Source of the DNA: Magnetospirillum sp. XM-1 | Lineage (GTDB): Bacteria; Pseudomonadota; Alphaproteobacteria; Rhodospirillales; Magnetospirillaceae | Length of the DNA stretch: 64,000 nucleotides | Assembly (NCBI RefSeq): GCF_001511835.1 | Contig: NZ_LN997848.1 | Span: 620,001-684,000 of the forward strand | Direction: 5' to 3' | Part shown: positions 39,165 to 48,524 of the stretch, one piece after another | How the letters are laid out: every line of letters starts with the position of its first letter | Numbering within the stretch: position 1 is the stretch's first letter | Position numbers and translations under genes: made by a program | The notes under the pieces: model-generated | Database searches by the model: none | What the model saw: the letters and a program-made list of their open reading frames with translations, nothing else | What the model was told of the DNA's origin: nothing

Positions 39165-42100
39165 TGCACCTCCTCGCCGCCCAGCCCGGCACCATCTCCG
39201 ATGGGAACGAGGCCGTCGACCTCGGCCAGAGCCCCGCCGACATGGTGGTGCTGTCGGCGGCCGATACCGAGCTGGCGGCCCTTTCCGCCGCCTTCGGCGC
39301 CTGGAGCGACGCGCCCTTCACCCTGCGGCTGGCCAATCTCACCCGCCTTAACCACCACATGTCGGTGGACCTTTACGTCGAGCAGGTGATCGCCAAGGCG
39401 CGGCTGGTGGTGGTGCGCCTGTTGGGTGGACGCTCCTACTGGCCCTACGGCGTCGAGCAGATCGCCAATGCCTGCCGCCGCCTTGGCGTTCCGCTCGCCC
39501 TGCTGCCCGGCGCCGACCAGCCCGATCCCGACCTTGCCGCCGATTCGACCCTTGCCCCGGAGGTGGTGGAGCGCCTGTGGGCCTACCTGCTGCATGGCGG
39601 GCCGGACAATTGCCGTTCGTTCCTGGCCCATGCCGCCGGGCTGATCGGCCACGGGGCGGAATGGCTGGAGCCCCGGCCCCTGCCCCAGGCCGGGCTTTAC
39701 GGCCCCGCCGATGCCGAAGGCGAGCGCCCCCGCGCCCTGGTGGTGTTCTACCGCGCCCTGGTGCTGGCCGGCGACACCGCCCCCATCGACGCCCTGACGG
39801 CCGAGCTGCGCCGGCGGGGAATGGCGGCCTCGGCGCTATACGTCCACAGCCTGAAGGACCCTCTCAGCGCCGCGCTCACCCGCACCCTGCTGGCCGAGAC
39901 GCCGCCCGACGTCATCGTCAACGCCACCGGTTTCGCCGTCTCGTCCCCGGGCAAGGCGGAAACCGGCCCCTTCGATTCCGCCGATTGCCCGGTGCTGCAG
40001 GTGATCCTGGCGTCCGGCACCGAGGAATCCTGGGCGGCGGGCAGCCAGGGGCTGGGGCCGCGCGACATCGCCATGAACGTCGCCCTGCCCGAGGTGGACG
40101 GCCGCCTGATCACCCGGGCCATCTCGTTCAAGCGGGCAAGGCGCGACGAGGCCACCCAGTGCGACCTCGCCACCCACGCCCCCGTCGCCGACCGCATCGA
40201 GTTCGTTTCCGCCCTGGCCGCCAATTGGGCCAAGCTGCGGCGCAAGGATGCGCCTGAGAGGCGCATCGCCCTGGTGCTGGCCAACTACCCCAACCGCGAC
40301 GGCCGCATCGGCAACGGCGTCGGCCTCGACACCCCGGCGGCCACCATCGAGGTGCTGCGCGCCCTGGAAGCGGCCGGCTACCGGGTGGGCGGCATCCCCG
40401 ACAGCGGCAACGCCCTGATCGAGCTGATGCAGGCGGGCGCCACTAACGACTGGCGGGCGCTGGCCCATCGGGAGAGGCGGGAGGTCCTGTCGCTGCCCGA
40501 TTACCTCGCCTGGTTCCACTCCCAGCCTAAGGCCCTGCAGGACAAGGTGAACGCCCGCTGGGGTGCGCCGGAAGCCGACCCCTTCTTCGCCAAGGGCGAG
40601 CTGCATTGCGGCGACTTCATCCTGCCCGCCACCCGTTTCGGTTCCGTTACGGTGGCGGTGCAGCCGGCGCGCGGCTACAATATCGATCCCGCCAGCTCCT
40701 ACCACGACCCCGATCTGGTGCCGCCCCACAACTACCTGGCCTTCTACGCCTGGGCACAGGATTCCTTCCGCGCCGACGCCATCGTCCACATGGGCAAGCA
40801 CGGCAATCTGGAATGGCTGCCGGGCAAGGCGCTGGCCCTGTCGGCCGATTGCTTCCCCGAGGCAGCCCTCGGGCCGTTGCCCCACCTCTACCCCTTCATC
40901 GTCAATGATCCCGGCGAGGGAACTCAAGGAAAGCGCCGGGCGGCGGCCGTGATCGTCGACCATCTGACCCCGCCGCTGACCCGCGCCGAAAGCTATGGCC
41001 CGCTTCGCGAGCTGGAGCGGCTGGTGGACGAGTATTACGAGGCGGCGGGCGTCGATCCCCGCCGGCTCAAGGTGCTGCGGCGCGAGATCCTGACCCTGTC
41101 GGCCGCCGCCGGGCTGGACGAGGATCTGGGCATCGCCCGCGACGACGACCCGGACGAGGCCTTGCGCAAGCTCGACAACCATCTGTGCGAGTTGAAGGAG
41201 CTGCAGATCCGCGACGGCCTGCACATTTTCGGCGTTTCGCCCACCGGCGACCAGCTGACCGATTTGCTGGTCGCCCTCGCCCGGGTGCCGCGGGGAAGCG
41301 GCCCGGAAGGGGCCTCGCTGCCCCGCGCCCTGGCCGCCGATCTGGGGCTGGAGGGGTTCGACCCCCTGGATTGCACCCCCGCCGAAGCCTGGACCGGCCC
41401 CCGGCCCGCCGCCCTGGACGGTGCCGATCCCTGGCGCAGCCAGGGTGACGCGGTAGAGCGGCTGGAAGCCTTGTCGCGTGCCCTGATCGCCGGTGAGCGG
41501 CGGCCCGAGCCCTGCTGGGCGCGGACAATTCCGGTGCTGCAATGGATCGAGGCCACGCTTCGCCCCTGTGTGGAATCCTGTGGCGCGGCCGAGATCGGGG
41601 GGCTGCTGCGAGGGCTTGCCGGCCGTTTCGTCCCCCCCGGCCCGTCGGGCGCGCCCACCAGGGGGCGCCCCGACGTGCTGCCCACGGGGCGCAACTTCTA
41701 TTCCGTCGACACCCGCGCGGTGCCGACCCCCGCCGCCTGGAGCCTGGGGTGGAAATCGGCACAGCTGCTGCTCGAGCGCCATCTGCAGGAGCATGGCGAC
41801 TGGCCCAGGGCCCTGGCGCTGACCGCCTGGGGCACCTCGAACATGCGCACGGGCGGCGACGACATCGCCCAAGGTTTGGCCCTGATGGGGGTGAAGCCCC
41901 GCTGGGATGTGGGTTCGAACCGGGTGGCGGGCTTCGAGATCCTGCCGGCCTCGGTGTTGGACCGCCCCCGAATCGACGTCACGCTGCGGGTGTCGGGCTT
42001 TTTCCGCGACGCCTTCCCCGGCCTGATCGATCTGTTCGATTCGGCGGCCCGCGCCGTGGCCGATCTGGATGAGCCCGCCGACATCAACCCGCTGGCCTCC

Positions 42101-42865
42101 CGCGTCCGGGCCGAACGCGCCCGGTTGGAAGCCCAAGGCGCCAGCCCGGAACAGGCGGCGCGCCGGGCCGGTTTCCGGGTGTTCGGCTCCATGCCGGGCG
42201 CCTATGGCGCCGGGCTGCAGGCGCTGATCGACGAGAGGGGCTGGACCACGCGGGCCGACCTGGCCGAATCCTACATCGCCTGGGGCGGCTGGGCCTATGG
42301 CGCGGGGGCGGAGGGCGAAGCCGGCCACGCCCTGTTCCGCGACCGCCTCGCCAAGGTCGAGGTGGTGGTGCAGAACCAGGACAACCGCGAACACGATTTG
42401 CTGGATTCCGACGATTACTACCAATTCGAGGGCGGGCTGGCGGCGGCGGTGGAAACCGTCTCGGGCAAAGCGCCGACAATCTACCACGCCGATCATTCCC
42501 GCCCCGAAACGCCCCGCATCCGCACGCTGGACGACGAGATCGCCCGGGTGGTGCGCGCCCGGGTGGTCAATCCCAAATGGATCAGGGGCGTGATGCGCCA
42601 CGGCTACAAGGGTGCCTTCGAGATGGCGGCCGGGGTGGATTACCTGTTCGCCTTCGCCGCCACCACGCGGGCCGTCAAGGACCACCATTTCGACCTGGTG
42701 GCCGAGGCCTATCTGGGCGACGAGGCGGTGCTGGAGTTCTTGAAAGCCAACAACCCCGCCGCCCTGGCCGAGATCCGCGCCCGCCTGAACGAGGCCATCG
42801 AGCGCGGCCTGTGGCATCCCCGGCGCAACTCCACCCACCGCTTGCTGGAGCCCGATCCGTCATGA
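39164..42865 (+). CDS. cobN: Cobaltochelatase subunit CobN
   Basis: 1233 aa. Large subunit that inserts cobalt into hydrogenobyrinate a,c-diamide in the aerobic pathway, powered by CobS/CobT (not in the window). Family marks: LLGGRSYWPYG near residue 87, AIVHMGKHGNLEWLPGK near 540, and NSNP-like GTSNMRTGGDDIAQGL near 890, HGYKGAFEMAAGVDYLFAF near the end. Full length. Its stop overlaps a tiny downstream frame. Confidence 0.97.
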   Translation: MHLLAAQPGTISDGNEAVDLGQSPADMVVLSAADTELAALSAAFGAWSDAPFTLRLANLTRLNHHMSVDLYVEQVIAKARLVVVRLLGGRSYWPYGVEQIANACRRLGVPLALLPGADQPDPDLAADSTLAPEVVERLWAYLLHGGPDNCRSFLAHAAGLIGHGAEWLEPRPLPQAGLYGPADAEGERPRALVVFYRALVLAGDTAPIDALTAELRRRGMAASALYVHSLKDPLSAALTRTLLAETPPDVIVNATGFAVSSPGKAETGPFDSADCPVLQVILASGTEESWAAGSQGLGPRDIAMNVALPEVDGRLITRAISFKRARRDEATQCDLATHAPVADRIEFVSALAANWAKLRRKDAPERRIALVLANYPNRDGRIGNGVGLDTPAATIEVLRALEAAGYRVGGIPDSGNALIELMQAGATNDWRALAHRERREVLSLPDYLAWFHSQPKALQDKVNARWGAPEADPFFAKGELHCGDFILPATRFGSVTVAVQPARGYNIDPASSYHDPDLVPPHNYLAFYAWAQDSFRADAIVHMGKHGNLEWLPGKALALSADCFPEAALGPLPHLYPFIVNDPGEGTQGKRRAAAVIVDHLTPPLTRAESYGPLRELERLVDEYYEAAGVDPRRLKVLRREILTLSAAAGLDEDLGIARDDDPDEALRKLDNHLCELKELQIRDGLHIFGVSPTGDQLTDLLVALARVPRGSGPEGASLPRALAADLGLEGFDPLDCTPAEAWTGPRPAALDGADPWRSQGDAVERLEALSRALIAGERRPEPCWARTIPVLQWIEATLRPCVESCGAAEIGGLLRGLAGRFVPPGPSGAPTRGRPDVLPTGRNFYSVDTRAVPTPAAWSLGWKSAQLLLERHLQEHGDWPRALALTAWGTSNMRTGGDDIAQGLALMGVKPRWDVGSNRVAGFEILPASVLDRPRIDVTLRVSGFFRDAFPGLIDLFDSAARAVADLDEPADINPLASRVRAERARLEAQGASPEQAARRAGFRVFGSMPGAYGAGLQALIDERGWTTRADLAESYIAWGGWAYGAGAEGEAGHALFRDRLAKVEVVVQNQDNREHDLLDSDDYYQFEGGLAAAVETVSGKAPTIYHADHSRPETPRIRTLDDEIARVVRARVVNPKWIRGVMRHGYKGAFEMAAGVDYLFAFAATTRAVKDHHFDLVAEAYLGDEAVLEFLKANNPAALAEIRARLNEAIERGLWHPRRNSTHRLLEPDPS

Positions 42866-42963
42866 TGAGCCCCCGCGCCCTGATCCTCGCCGCCCTGGCC
42901 TTCGCCGGCACCGTCGGCGGCTATCTGCTGTCGCGGGGAATGCTGCACTGGCCCAGGGGATGA
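42862..42963 (+). CDS. 33-aa membrane peptide coupled to cobN
   Basis: ATG 42862 overlaps the cobN stop (ATGA). The product is one membrane helix (LILAALAFAGTVGGYLLSR) with a short tail GMLHWPRG. It resembles no family I know; CbtB-type cobalt transport peptides are longer and have a His-rich end. Translational coupling and a clean helix argue that it is expressed; its small size leaves doubt. Confidence 0.5.
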   Translation: MMSPRALILAALAFAGTVGGYLLSRGMLHWPRG

Positions 42964-43027
42964 ATCTGGCGGGCCGGCCACCAATCTCTTAGTATGGCTT
43001 TTCCCTGATCGGTTCCGTGCGTCTCCC

Positions 43028-44311
<1,284 letters not shown>

Positions 44312-44326
44312 TCTAAGGAAATAGCT

Positions 44327-44370
44327 TGGCTGGGGCGCCAGGATTCGAACCTGGGAATGCCGGTACCAAA
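44327..44370. repeat. attL: 44-bp copy of tRNA-Gln 3' end
   Basis: Identical to 55715-55758. It covers the tRNA from the anticodon (TTTGGTACC on the minus strand) through the T-arm and encoded CCA. Beyond it the sequence diverges completely. Confidence 0.95.
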
Positions 44371-44754
44371 TCGCATAGGCTTGCTTTTTTAATAAGCATT
44401 TCAATGTATTATAGCAAGCAATAATATTGCTAACACAATGCTAACAAAACAATGATTTCACCCTCGCCGCGCTTCTGTTCAGCGCGCAGCATCTCTGCCA
44501 ATGCGAGGCATTTGCCAGAATGCTAAGATGCACGGTGATACAGTGCGATTTTCCGCTCGCACAGCAATGCTACGGATTTAAGCTAGTTGGGTGGCAGGCT
44601 TTTGGAATATCGCGTTGTATGAGCGTTAAAACGCGTTTTTGAGCGAGGCTGTGCGGCAGGGATGCCCTGTCCGGCGAAAACACAAAACGCCGCAACAGCG
44701 GCGCTTCATGAATTTTAAGTATTAAAATTTTCTGATCTGCTTTTTCGGCGCCAA
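44371..44754. promoter_or_regulatory. Island left end: integrase arm-type sites, no gene
   Basis: No supported gene. Two GCTAACA repeats at 44429-44435 and 44440-44446, 11 bp apart, match the repeats near the right end. This is the expected place for the left arm of an integrase attachment site. The segment is AT-rich near attL. Confidence 0.65.
44684..44703 (-). terminator. Terminator of the DUF3768 gene
   Basis: On the minus strand CGCCGC-tgtt-GCGGCG followed by TTTT, 51 bp after the stop at 44755. Confidence 0.8.
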
Positions 44755-45081
44755 TCAATATTCATCGGCCAGCATGATCGTGAATACGCGAACGGTTTTT
44801 TGCGGATCAGCAGGATCATCGCTGGCGTAGGCAAACGACGCATCGTAGTAGTCGATTTTCCACATGGCCTTTGTACCTGCGACATCCACCGTACCCATGT
44901 CATGCTCGCCATATGGATCGTTACTTTGATCGAATTGATCGAATTCACGGACGGCGGTGATAATGGCGCGGCCCAGCCACTCCTCAAGGGCCTGTATGCC
45001 GGATGTGATGTAGACCTTGCCGCCGATCCCGTGCTGTCGGAGCTGGTCATTCAGTTCGCGGATGATTCGGGTGCGTTGCAT
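44755..45081 (-). CDS. DUF3768 family protein
   Basis: 108-aa soluble protein. Family-typical elements: ITSGIQAL near residue 25, AVREFDQFDQSNDPYGEHDMG, MWKIDYYDASFAYASDDPADP and the final VRVFTIMLADEY. DUF3768 proteins are common on plasmids and islands of alphaproteobacteria; function unknown. GGAG precedes the start. It is separated from the upstream gene by a terminator, so it has its own promoter or depends on readthrough. Confidence 0.85.
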   Translation of the reverse strand: MQRTRIIRELNDQLRQHGIGGKVYITSGIQALEEWLGRAIITAVREFDQFDQSNDPYGEHDMGTVDVAGTKAMWKIDYYDASFAYASDDPADPQKTVRVFTIMLADEY

Positions 45082-45102
45082 GCGATGGCTCCAAAAAGAA
45101 AA

Positions 45103-45118
45103 GGGGGCCGAAGCCCCC
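45103..45118 (-). terminator. Rho-independent terminator with UUCG-type loop
   Basis: On the minus strand GGGGGC-ttcg-GCCCCC followed by TTTTCTTTTT, directly after the 45129-45584 gene. Confidence 0.9.
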
Positions 45119-45128
45119 TATGGTTCCT

Positions 45129-45584
45129 CTACTTCTTAGTCATTCGCTTACGAGCGGTGATTGCCTGAGCTTCGAGCACATCATCCAGCTCACCCGCTTC
45201 AGCGGCGGCCTTGACGGTGTTTAGCGTGGCGGCCACATCGGACAGGCTCTTGCCGCACACCACCGTGGGCTTGGACTTGTTCGCACCGAGCGTCAGCGGC
45301 TGATTGGCGTACTTGGGAGCCAGATAGAAAACATCACCCTGGAGGAACCACCAGGGTCGCACCTGCACATCATGGCTTACCTGACGGTGCGATCCATCTT
45401 CACCAGTGATGCGATGCACCTTCTGGACGGCGAAGCTCTTACCCGAAATCGCCGCTTCAACGGCACCGATCTGATTGACCACGGCGGCGATGAACTTGGA
45501 GCGGGCGCGGGTCTTGGTATTCATCGCATTCCGCGAAACCTTGGGCGGAGCAATGGTGGAAAATTCGAGGTTCTTGATGGACAT
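45129..45584 (-). CDS. Hypothetical island protein (possibly DUF6641)
   Basis: 151 aa, basic, no membrane helix. N-terminal segment is Lys/Arg-rich (NAMNTKTRARSKFIAAVVNQI); the middle has RPWWFLQGDVFYLAPKYANQPL, a compact beta-like stretch; then a helical C-terminus ending ARKRMTKK. The pattern recalls DUF6641 proteins found on alphaproteobacterial mobile DNA, from memory and unverified. A strong terminator follows, so it is a single-gene unit. Confidence 0.7.
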   Translation of the reverse strand: MSIKNLEFSTIAPPKVSRNAMNTKTRARSKFIAAVVNQIGAVEAAISGKSFAVQKVHRITGEDGSHRQVSHDVQVRPWWFLQGDVFYLAPKYANQPLTLGANKSKPTVVCGKSLSDVAATLNTVKAAAEAGELDDVLEAQAITARKRMTKK

Positions 45585-45666
45585 GATTGCCTCCAGGGCG
45601 TGATTGCACTGGAGCTAACGTCACCCAATTGGATTCATGGGTCTCCCCTGAAAGGGAATTACCTTC

Positions 45667-45813
45667 ATGCGTGAAGATAATTTTAGAGATATCAGCCTAA
45701 CCGGCTCCAAGCATGAGTTCAAAGGTGGCCAATTGGCCACCATTTTCCCGAAATCCCAAAATAATGCTGATCATGGTGAATTCAATTGGCCTAATTCCCG
45801 CATCGAGGGCTAA
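45667..45813 (+). CDS. Putative 48-aa protein
   Basis: ATG 45667 to TAA 45813, with AAGGGA about 10 nt upstream. Sequence is hydrophilic and varied (REDNFRDISLTGSKHEFKGG ... EFNWPNSRIEG), which is more protein-like than chance frames here. It contains an 18-bp perfect palindrome (45724-45741). Divergent from the gene at 45129-45584. Function unknown. Confidence 0.35.
   Translation: MREDNFRDISLTGSKHEFKGGQLATIFPKSQNNADHGEFNWPNSRIEG
45724..45741. repeat. 18-bp perfect palindrome
   Basis: GGTGGCCAATTGGCCACC. Could be an operator for a dimeric regulator or a hairpin (7-bp stem, AATT loop, followed by ATTTT). Confidence 0.6.
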
Positions 45814-46051
45814 ATATACATGTAGGTCAATGTGGTTCAGTCGACGTGCCTTTATGGGATGTCTAGTGTTGAATATAGCGCATTGACCTGCTTGATTAAC
45901 TGGATAAGGAAATGAATTTAATTTATTTCAAAGAGCAATTTACGTCAGGTGTTCAGTCGCGTGTTCGTCATGTGGTGAATAGGGCGGAAGCCCAAAGTCG
46001 GGTGTTTGGAGCCCACCACTCTGCCTTGGTGCAGGCCTGGGCCTCATGGAT

Positions 46052-46138
46052 AAACACACGACGACAAACACATGACGCTTCCCTACGGGATGTTCCTTCG
46101 GAACACATGACAGGAACACGCGACGGGAACACAGGACG
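46052..46138 (+). repeat. Five iteron-like direct repeats
   Basis: 12-bp units fitting RAACACRNGACG at 46052, 46066, 46101 (last base A), 46114 and 46127; the last three are exactly 13 bp apart. A small hairpin TGTTCC-ttc-GGAACA (46091-46105) overlaps the third unit. Spacing suggests binding sites for a protein on one DNA face over adjacent turns. Confidence 0.7.
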
Positions 46139-46271
46139 TGAATGTGTAGGGGAGTTAGGTGTTGATAAAATTTCAGCTCAACCCTCAGATTTCATGTATG
46201 CGGAATTGCATCCACAGATAAATACAAGTGCCAGCAAGGCCAGTTTCATTGCCTGCCAGTTAATCAAACCA

Positions 46272-46299
46272 AGGGCGACGTTTCCAGCGTCGCCCTTTT
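46272..46299 (+). terminator. Rho-independent terminator
   Basis: AGGGCGACG (46272-46280) pairs with CGTCGCCCT (46288-46296), followed by TTT. It ends a transcript coming from the repeat region rather than from the gene at 46330. Confidence 0.85.
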
Positions 46300-46329
46300 C
46301 AACGTTTGAATTAACAGGAGGCAATCTAA

Positions 46330-46872
46330 ATGAAGCAAATATTCAAACTTTGGTATAACGCCAATCCCAAAATGGGTTCAAAATTCCACAAAGGCTACAG
46401 CATATCTGTTGAGGTTGATGCCGTTGAAGCTTTTTATCTAAATTTCCACACGCCGGATCATTGGTATCTGCAAACCAATGCCCCTGCTCACGTTACATCC
46501 GAGCTGCTGGATAAAATCTCGCAAATCAACGACGAACGCGACGCCGATCATATAGTGCTCGCTGACTTCAAGCCCAAGCTGTATGGCCAGCACACACCGC
46601 GATGGACGTGCTTGCTTGATCCGGCAGGCAGTTTGCCTGAGCTGATCTTTGTCAGCTGGGACGACGAACTCAGCATTCAGTGGTTGATGTGTCGGGAGCT
46701 CAACCGGGGAGGTAATCGCCGCAACACCCACGTTTGGCAGGACGACTACAACGCTTTGGGAATTAGAGGTGTCCGCAAGCAGCAGGCAGCACAAGCGAAT
46801 GCGGCTCTATCCAGCAAATTCCAAGCTGAACGCAGCTTCCAGTCAACACCATCAGGGAGGGCACAGCAATGA
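46330..46872 (+). CDS. Hypothetical island protein, first of a coupled pair
   Basis: 180 aa, soluble, no family recognised. It has an aromatic-rich N-terminus (KQIFKLWYNANPKMGSKFHK, FYLNFHTPDHWYLQTN) and a polar Gln/Ala-rich tail. AGGAGG lies 9 nt upstream, so translation should be strong. Its stop overlaps the next start (ATGA). GC is low relative to the chromosome. Confidence 0.72.
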   Translation: MKQIFKLWYNANPKMGSKFHKGYSISVEVDAVEAFYLNFHTPDHWYLQTNAPAHVTSELLDKISQINDERDADHIVLADFKPKLYGQHTPRWTCLLDPAGSLPELIFVSWDDELSIQWLMCRELNRGGNRRNTHVWQDDYNALGIRGVRKQQAAQANAALSSKFQAERSFQSTPSGRAQQ

Positions 46873-47144
46873 AAAGCAAGGAAAGTTACTGCTACCTCAT
46901 CGAATATGCCGACGTGCGCTTCCACAAGGAATTTTTGGATGAAGTGGTTCCTCGGGGATACAAAAAGACATGGTGCCCCATTTATAAGCGAGAGCTGTTG
47001 GGGATGTTCGGGCATGAGGTTGATCCCGATCAATATGCCAACAGCAGCTATTACCTGGGCCATCTACCCGAGCAAAATATCCTGCTCCTCAAAATGCGCC
47101 ATTTGGGTATAAAGCGGATTTGGCGAGTAAGCGCGACGGTCTAA
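46869..47144 (+). CDS. Hypothetical island protein, second of a coupled pair
   Basis: 91 aa, rich in Tyr and charged residues (SYCYLIEYADVRFHKEFLDE, RGYKKTWCPIYKREL). No family recognised. Translation is coupled to the 46330 gene by a 4-bp overlap, so the two products probably act together. A terminator follows directly. Confidence 0.7.
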   Translation: MKSKESYCYLIEYADVRFHKEFLDEVVPRGYKKTWCPIYKRELLGMFGHEVDPDQYANSSYYLGHLPEQNILLLKMRHLGIKRIWRVSATV

Positions 47145-47153
47145 TAAACAACG

Positions 47154-47181
47154 AAAGGGACGGCCTTCAAACCGTCCTTTT
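47154..47181. terminator. Bidirectional terminator
   Basis: AAAGGGACGG pairs with CCGTCCTTTT with one bulged G, between two convergent genes. The minus-strand gene's stop codon lies in the loop. Confidence 0.75.
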
Positions 47182-47532
47182 CACGTAGCGCATCGCCATG
47201 TCGTCCAGCTTGGCCTGAAGCTTTTCATGTCGAGAAATGCGCGATTGCATGTCACCGAGTTCAAGTTGCTCGGCTTGTGCATGTCCCCCATACATCAACC
47301 CGCGAAATGCTGTCAGCTTTTGCAGCGCTTCCAGGTAGCGACGACGCAACAGCTTCATTCTGTGGACGTGCTTCAATGTCAGCTTTGGGGGCTTGTTGGG
47401 TATGGTCACTACACGTCCATTTTTGTGATCGACAGACAAGCTCGGCTTCTTACGGACTTTCAGCCTGTTGAATTTCACGTCGTAGGACAGATCGGCAGAC
47501 AGTGGTGTTTGGATGATTTCATAAAGACGCAT
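47167..47532 (-). CDS. Hypothetical basic island protein
   Basis: 121 aa, strongly basic (KFNRLKVRKKPSLSVDHKNG, KLTLKHVHRMKLLRRRYLEAL), helical C-terminal half. Looks nucleic-acid binding, but no known family. Lies 60 bp downstream of the AbiH gene on the same strand. Confidence 0.6.
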   Translation of the reverse strand: MRLYEIIQTPLSADLSYDVKFNRLKVRKKPSLSVDHKNGRVVTIPNKPPKLTLKHVHRMKLLRRRYLEALQKLTAFRGLMYGGHAQAEQLELGDMQSRISRHEKLQAKLDDMAMRYVKRTV

Positions 47533-47592
47533 GTTGATACCCTCGGCTTAAGGGTATTTATAATCGCACATAGTGGAACGTGATGCCTTAGA

Positions 47593-48477
47593 TCATGCTA
47601 CTGCGACTATTGATCCGAACACTCGGTCATTGGGCGAAATCCCAATAGCATCAGAAATATCGAATTTCGAAAATAAGTCACCCTTCTCAAAGAAGCTGAT
47701 GCGCCATTTCGGATTGTTTGTAACTTTGATTATTTCTTCAAAATAAGGAAGGTCAACCTTCGACATTGAGTGCCCTAGAACGACAACTTCATTGACGTAT
47801 TGAAGGCTTCGAAAGTAAGTGTGGTTTAAATCTATGATGTTTGATGTTGGTTTGAATGTTTTTTTAAAGTAGCTATCTATGATTTCGTTGCCCTCCGTAA
47901 CCCGCGTGTCCTGTTCTTCCAAATCGGCGTGCGAGTTTAAGGGGAGGGGTGCCCAGTCATGACCTAGAATAACGCTCCCTTTCACCGATCGCTGTCCATG
48001 TATGTGTAAAACCTGCTCATCAGGTATGCCGTAAGTCGTTTGGAGCGTTTCTGTGTAATTAAACGTCAAATATCGACCATCTTTTGGCAGCGGTAGCTTG
48101 GGAATGGAAAGCGACTGGGGGCTTGGCATAACCAACGTCGCAAGCCAGTTCTCGAAATTTAGATACAATTTCGATGAAAGTGCCGAAACAATCCGGTTAA
48201 CTTCAAATTGGTAGTCATGGTGATAAGCGTCGCTCCATTCATCCACAGCGTAAGAAACTAAAAATTTTCCAGCATCATCGGCCATAGTGTCAGTGTCTAA
48301 ATCTGCTAGCCGCGCTTCAAAAGCACACCATAGATCATCGTCAGCTCCGAGGTATCTATCAACTATTTCGAATATTTCTGGAGCCATACATTTCAAATAC
48401 ACCCCAAAGTGTTTGTACGATGTGGGGATGCCGTGGTAAAGGTCGAGGCCATTTCCTACTACGTATAATTTATTCAT
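47593..48477 (-). CDS. AbiH-family abortive infection protein
   Basis: 294 aa. Begins with the family's hallmark KLYVVGNGLDLYHGIPTSY, a nucleotide-binding-like loop. It also has YLTFNYTETLQTTYGI, VLHIHGQRSVKGSVILGHD and, near the end, VNEVVVLGHSMSKVDLPYF, all AbiH elements. AbiH was named from lactococcal abortive infection; the biochemical activity is unsettled. It stands 47 bp downstream of the DUF4041/GIY-YIG nuclease on the same strand, so the two may be one defence operon. Confidence 0.88.
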   Translation of the reverse strand: MNKLYVVGNGLDLYHGIPTSYKHFGVYLKCMAPEIFEIVDRYLGADDDLWCAFEARLADLDTDTMADDAGKFLVSYAVDEWSDAYHHDYQFEVNRIVSALSSKLYLNFENWLATLVMPSPQSLSIPKLPLPKDGRYLTFNYTETLQTTYGIPDEQVLHIHGQRSVKGSVILGHDWAPLPLNSHADLEEQDTRVTEGNEIIDSYFKKTFKPTSNIIDLNHTYFRSLQYVNEVVVLGHSMSKVDLPYFEEIIKVTNNPKWRISFFEKGDLFSKFDISDAIGISPNDRVFGSIVAVA

Positions 48478-48524
48478 TGCGCCTTGCTATTCAAATTTTG
48501 CGGATCACCTTGCGTGATTTTTCA

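Larger units (their letters stand above)
45814..46329. other. 516-bp stretch with repeats and a terminator, no confident gene
   Basis: A frame from 45912 to 46358 exists (AAGGAA before its ATG) but its residues are not protein-like and it runs through both a repeat cluster and a rho-independent terminator. The segment may instead encode a non-coding or leader RNA ending at 46299, upstream of the 46330 gene. Confidence 0.5.

Noticed and set aside
46052..46138. CRISPR array
   Set aside because: The repeats are 12 bp with almost no spacers and no cas genes are nearby; iteron-like is the better description.
45912..46358. 148-codon frame with a fair ribosome site
   Set aside because: It runs through tandem repeats and a rho-independent terminator, and its residues are not protein-like.
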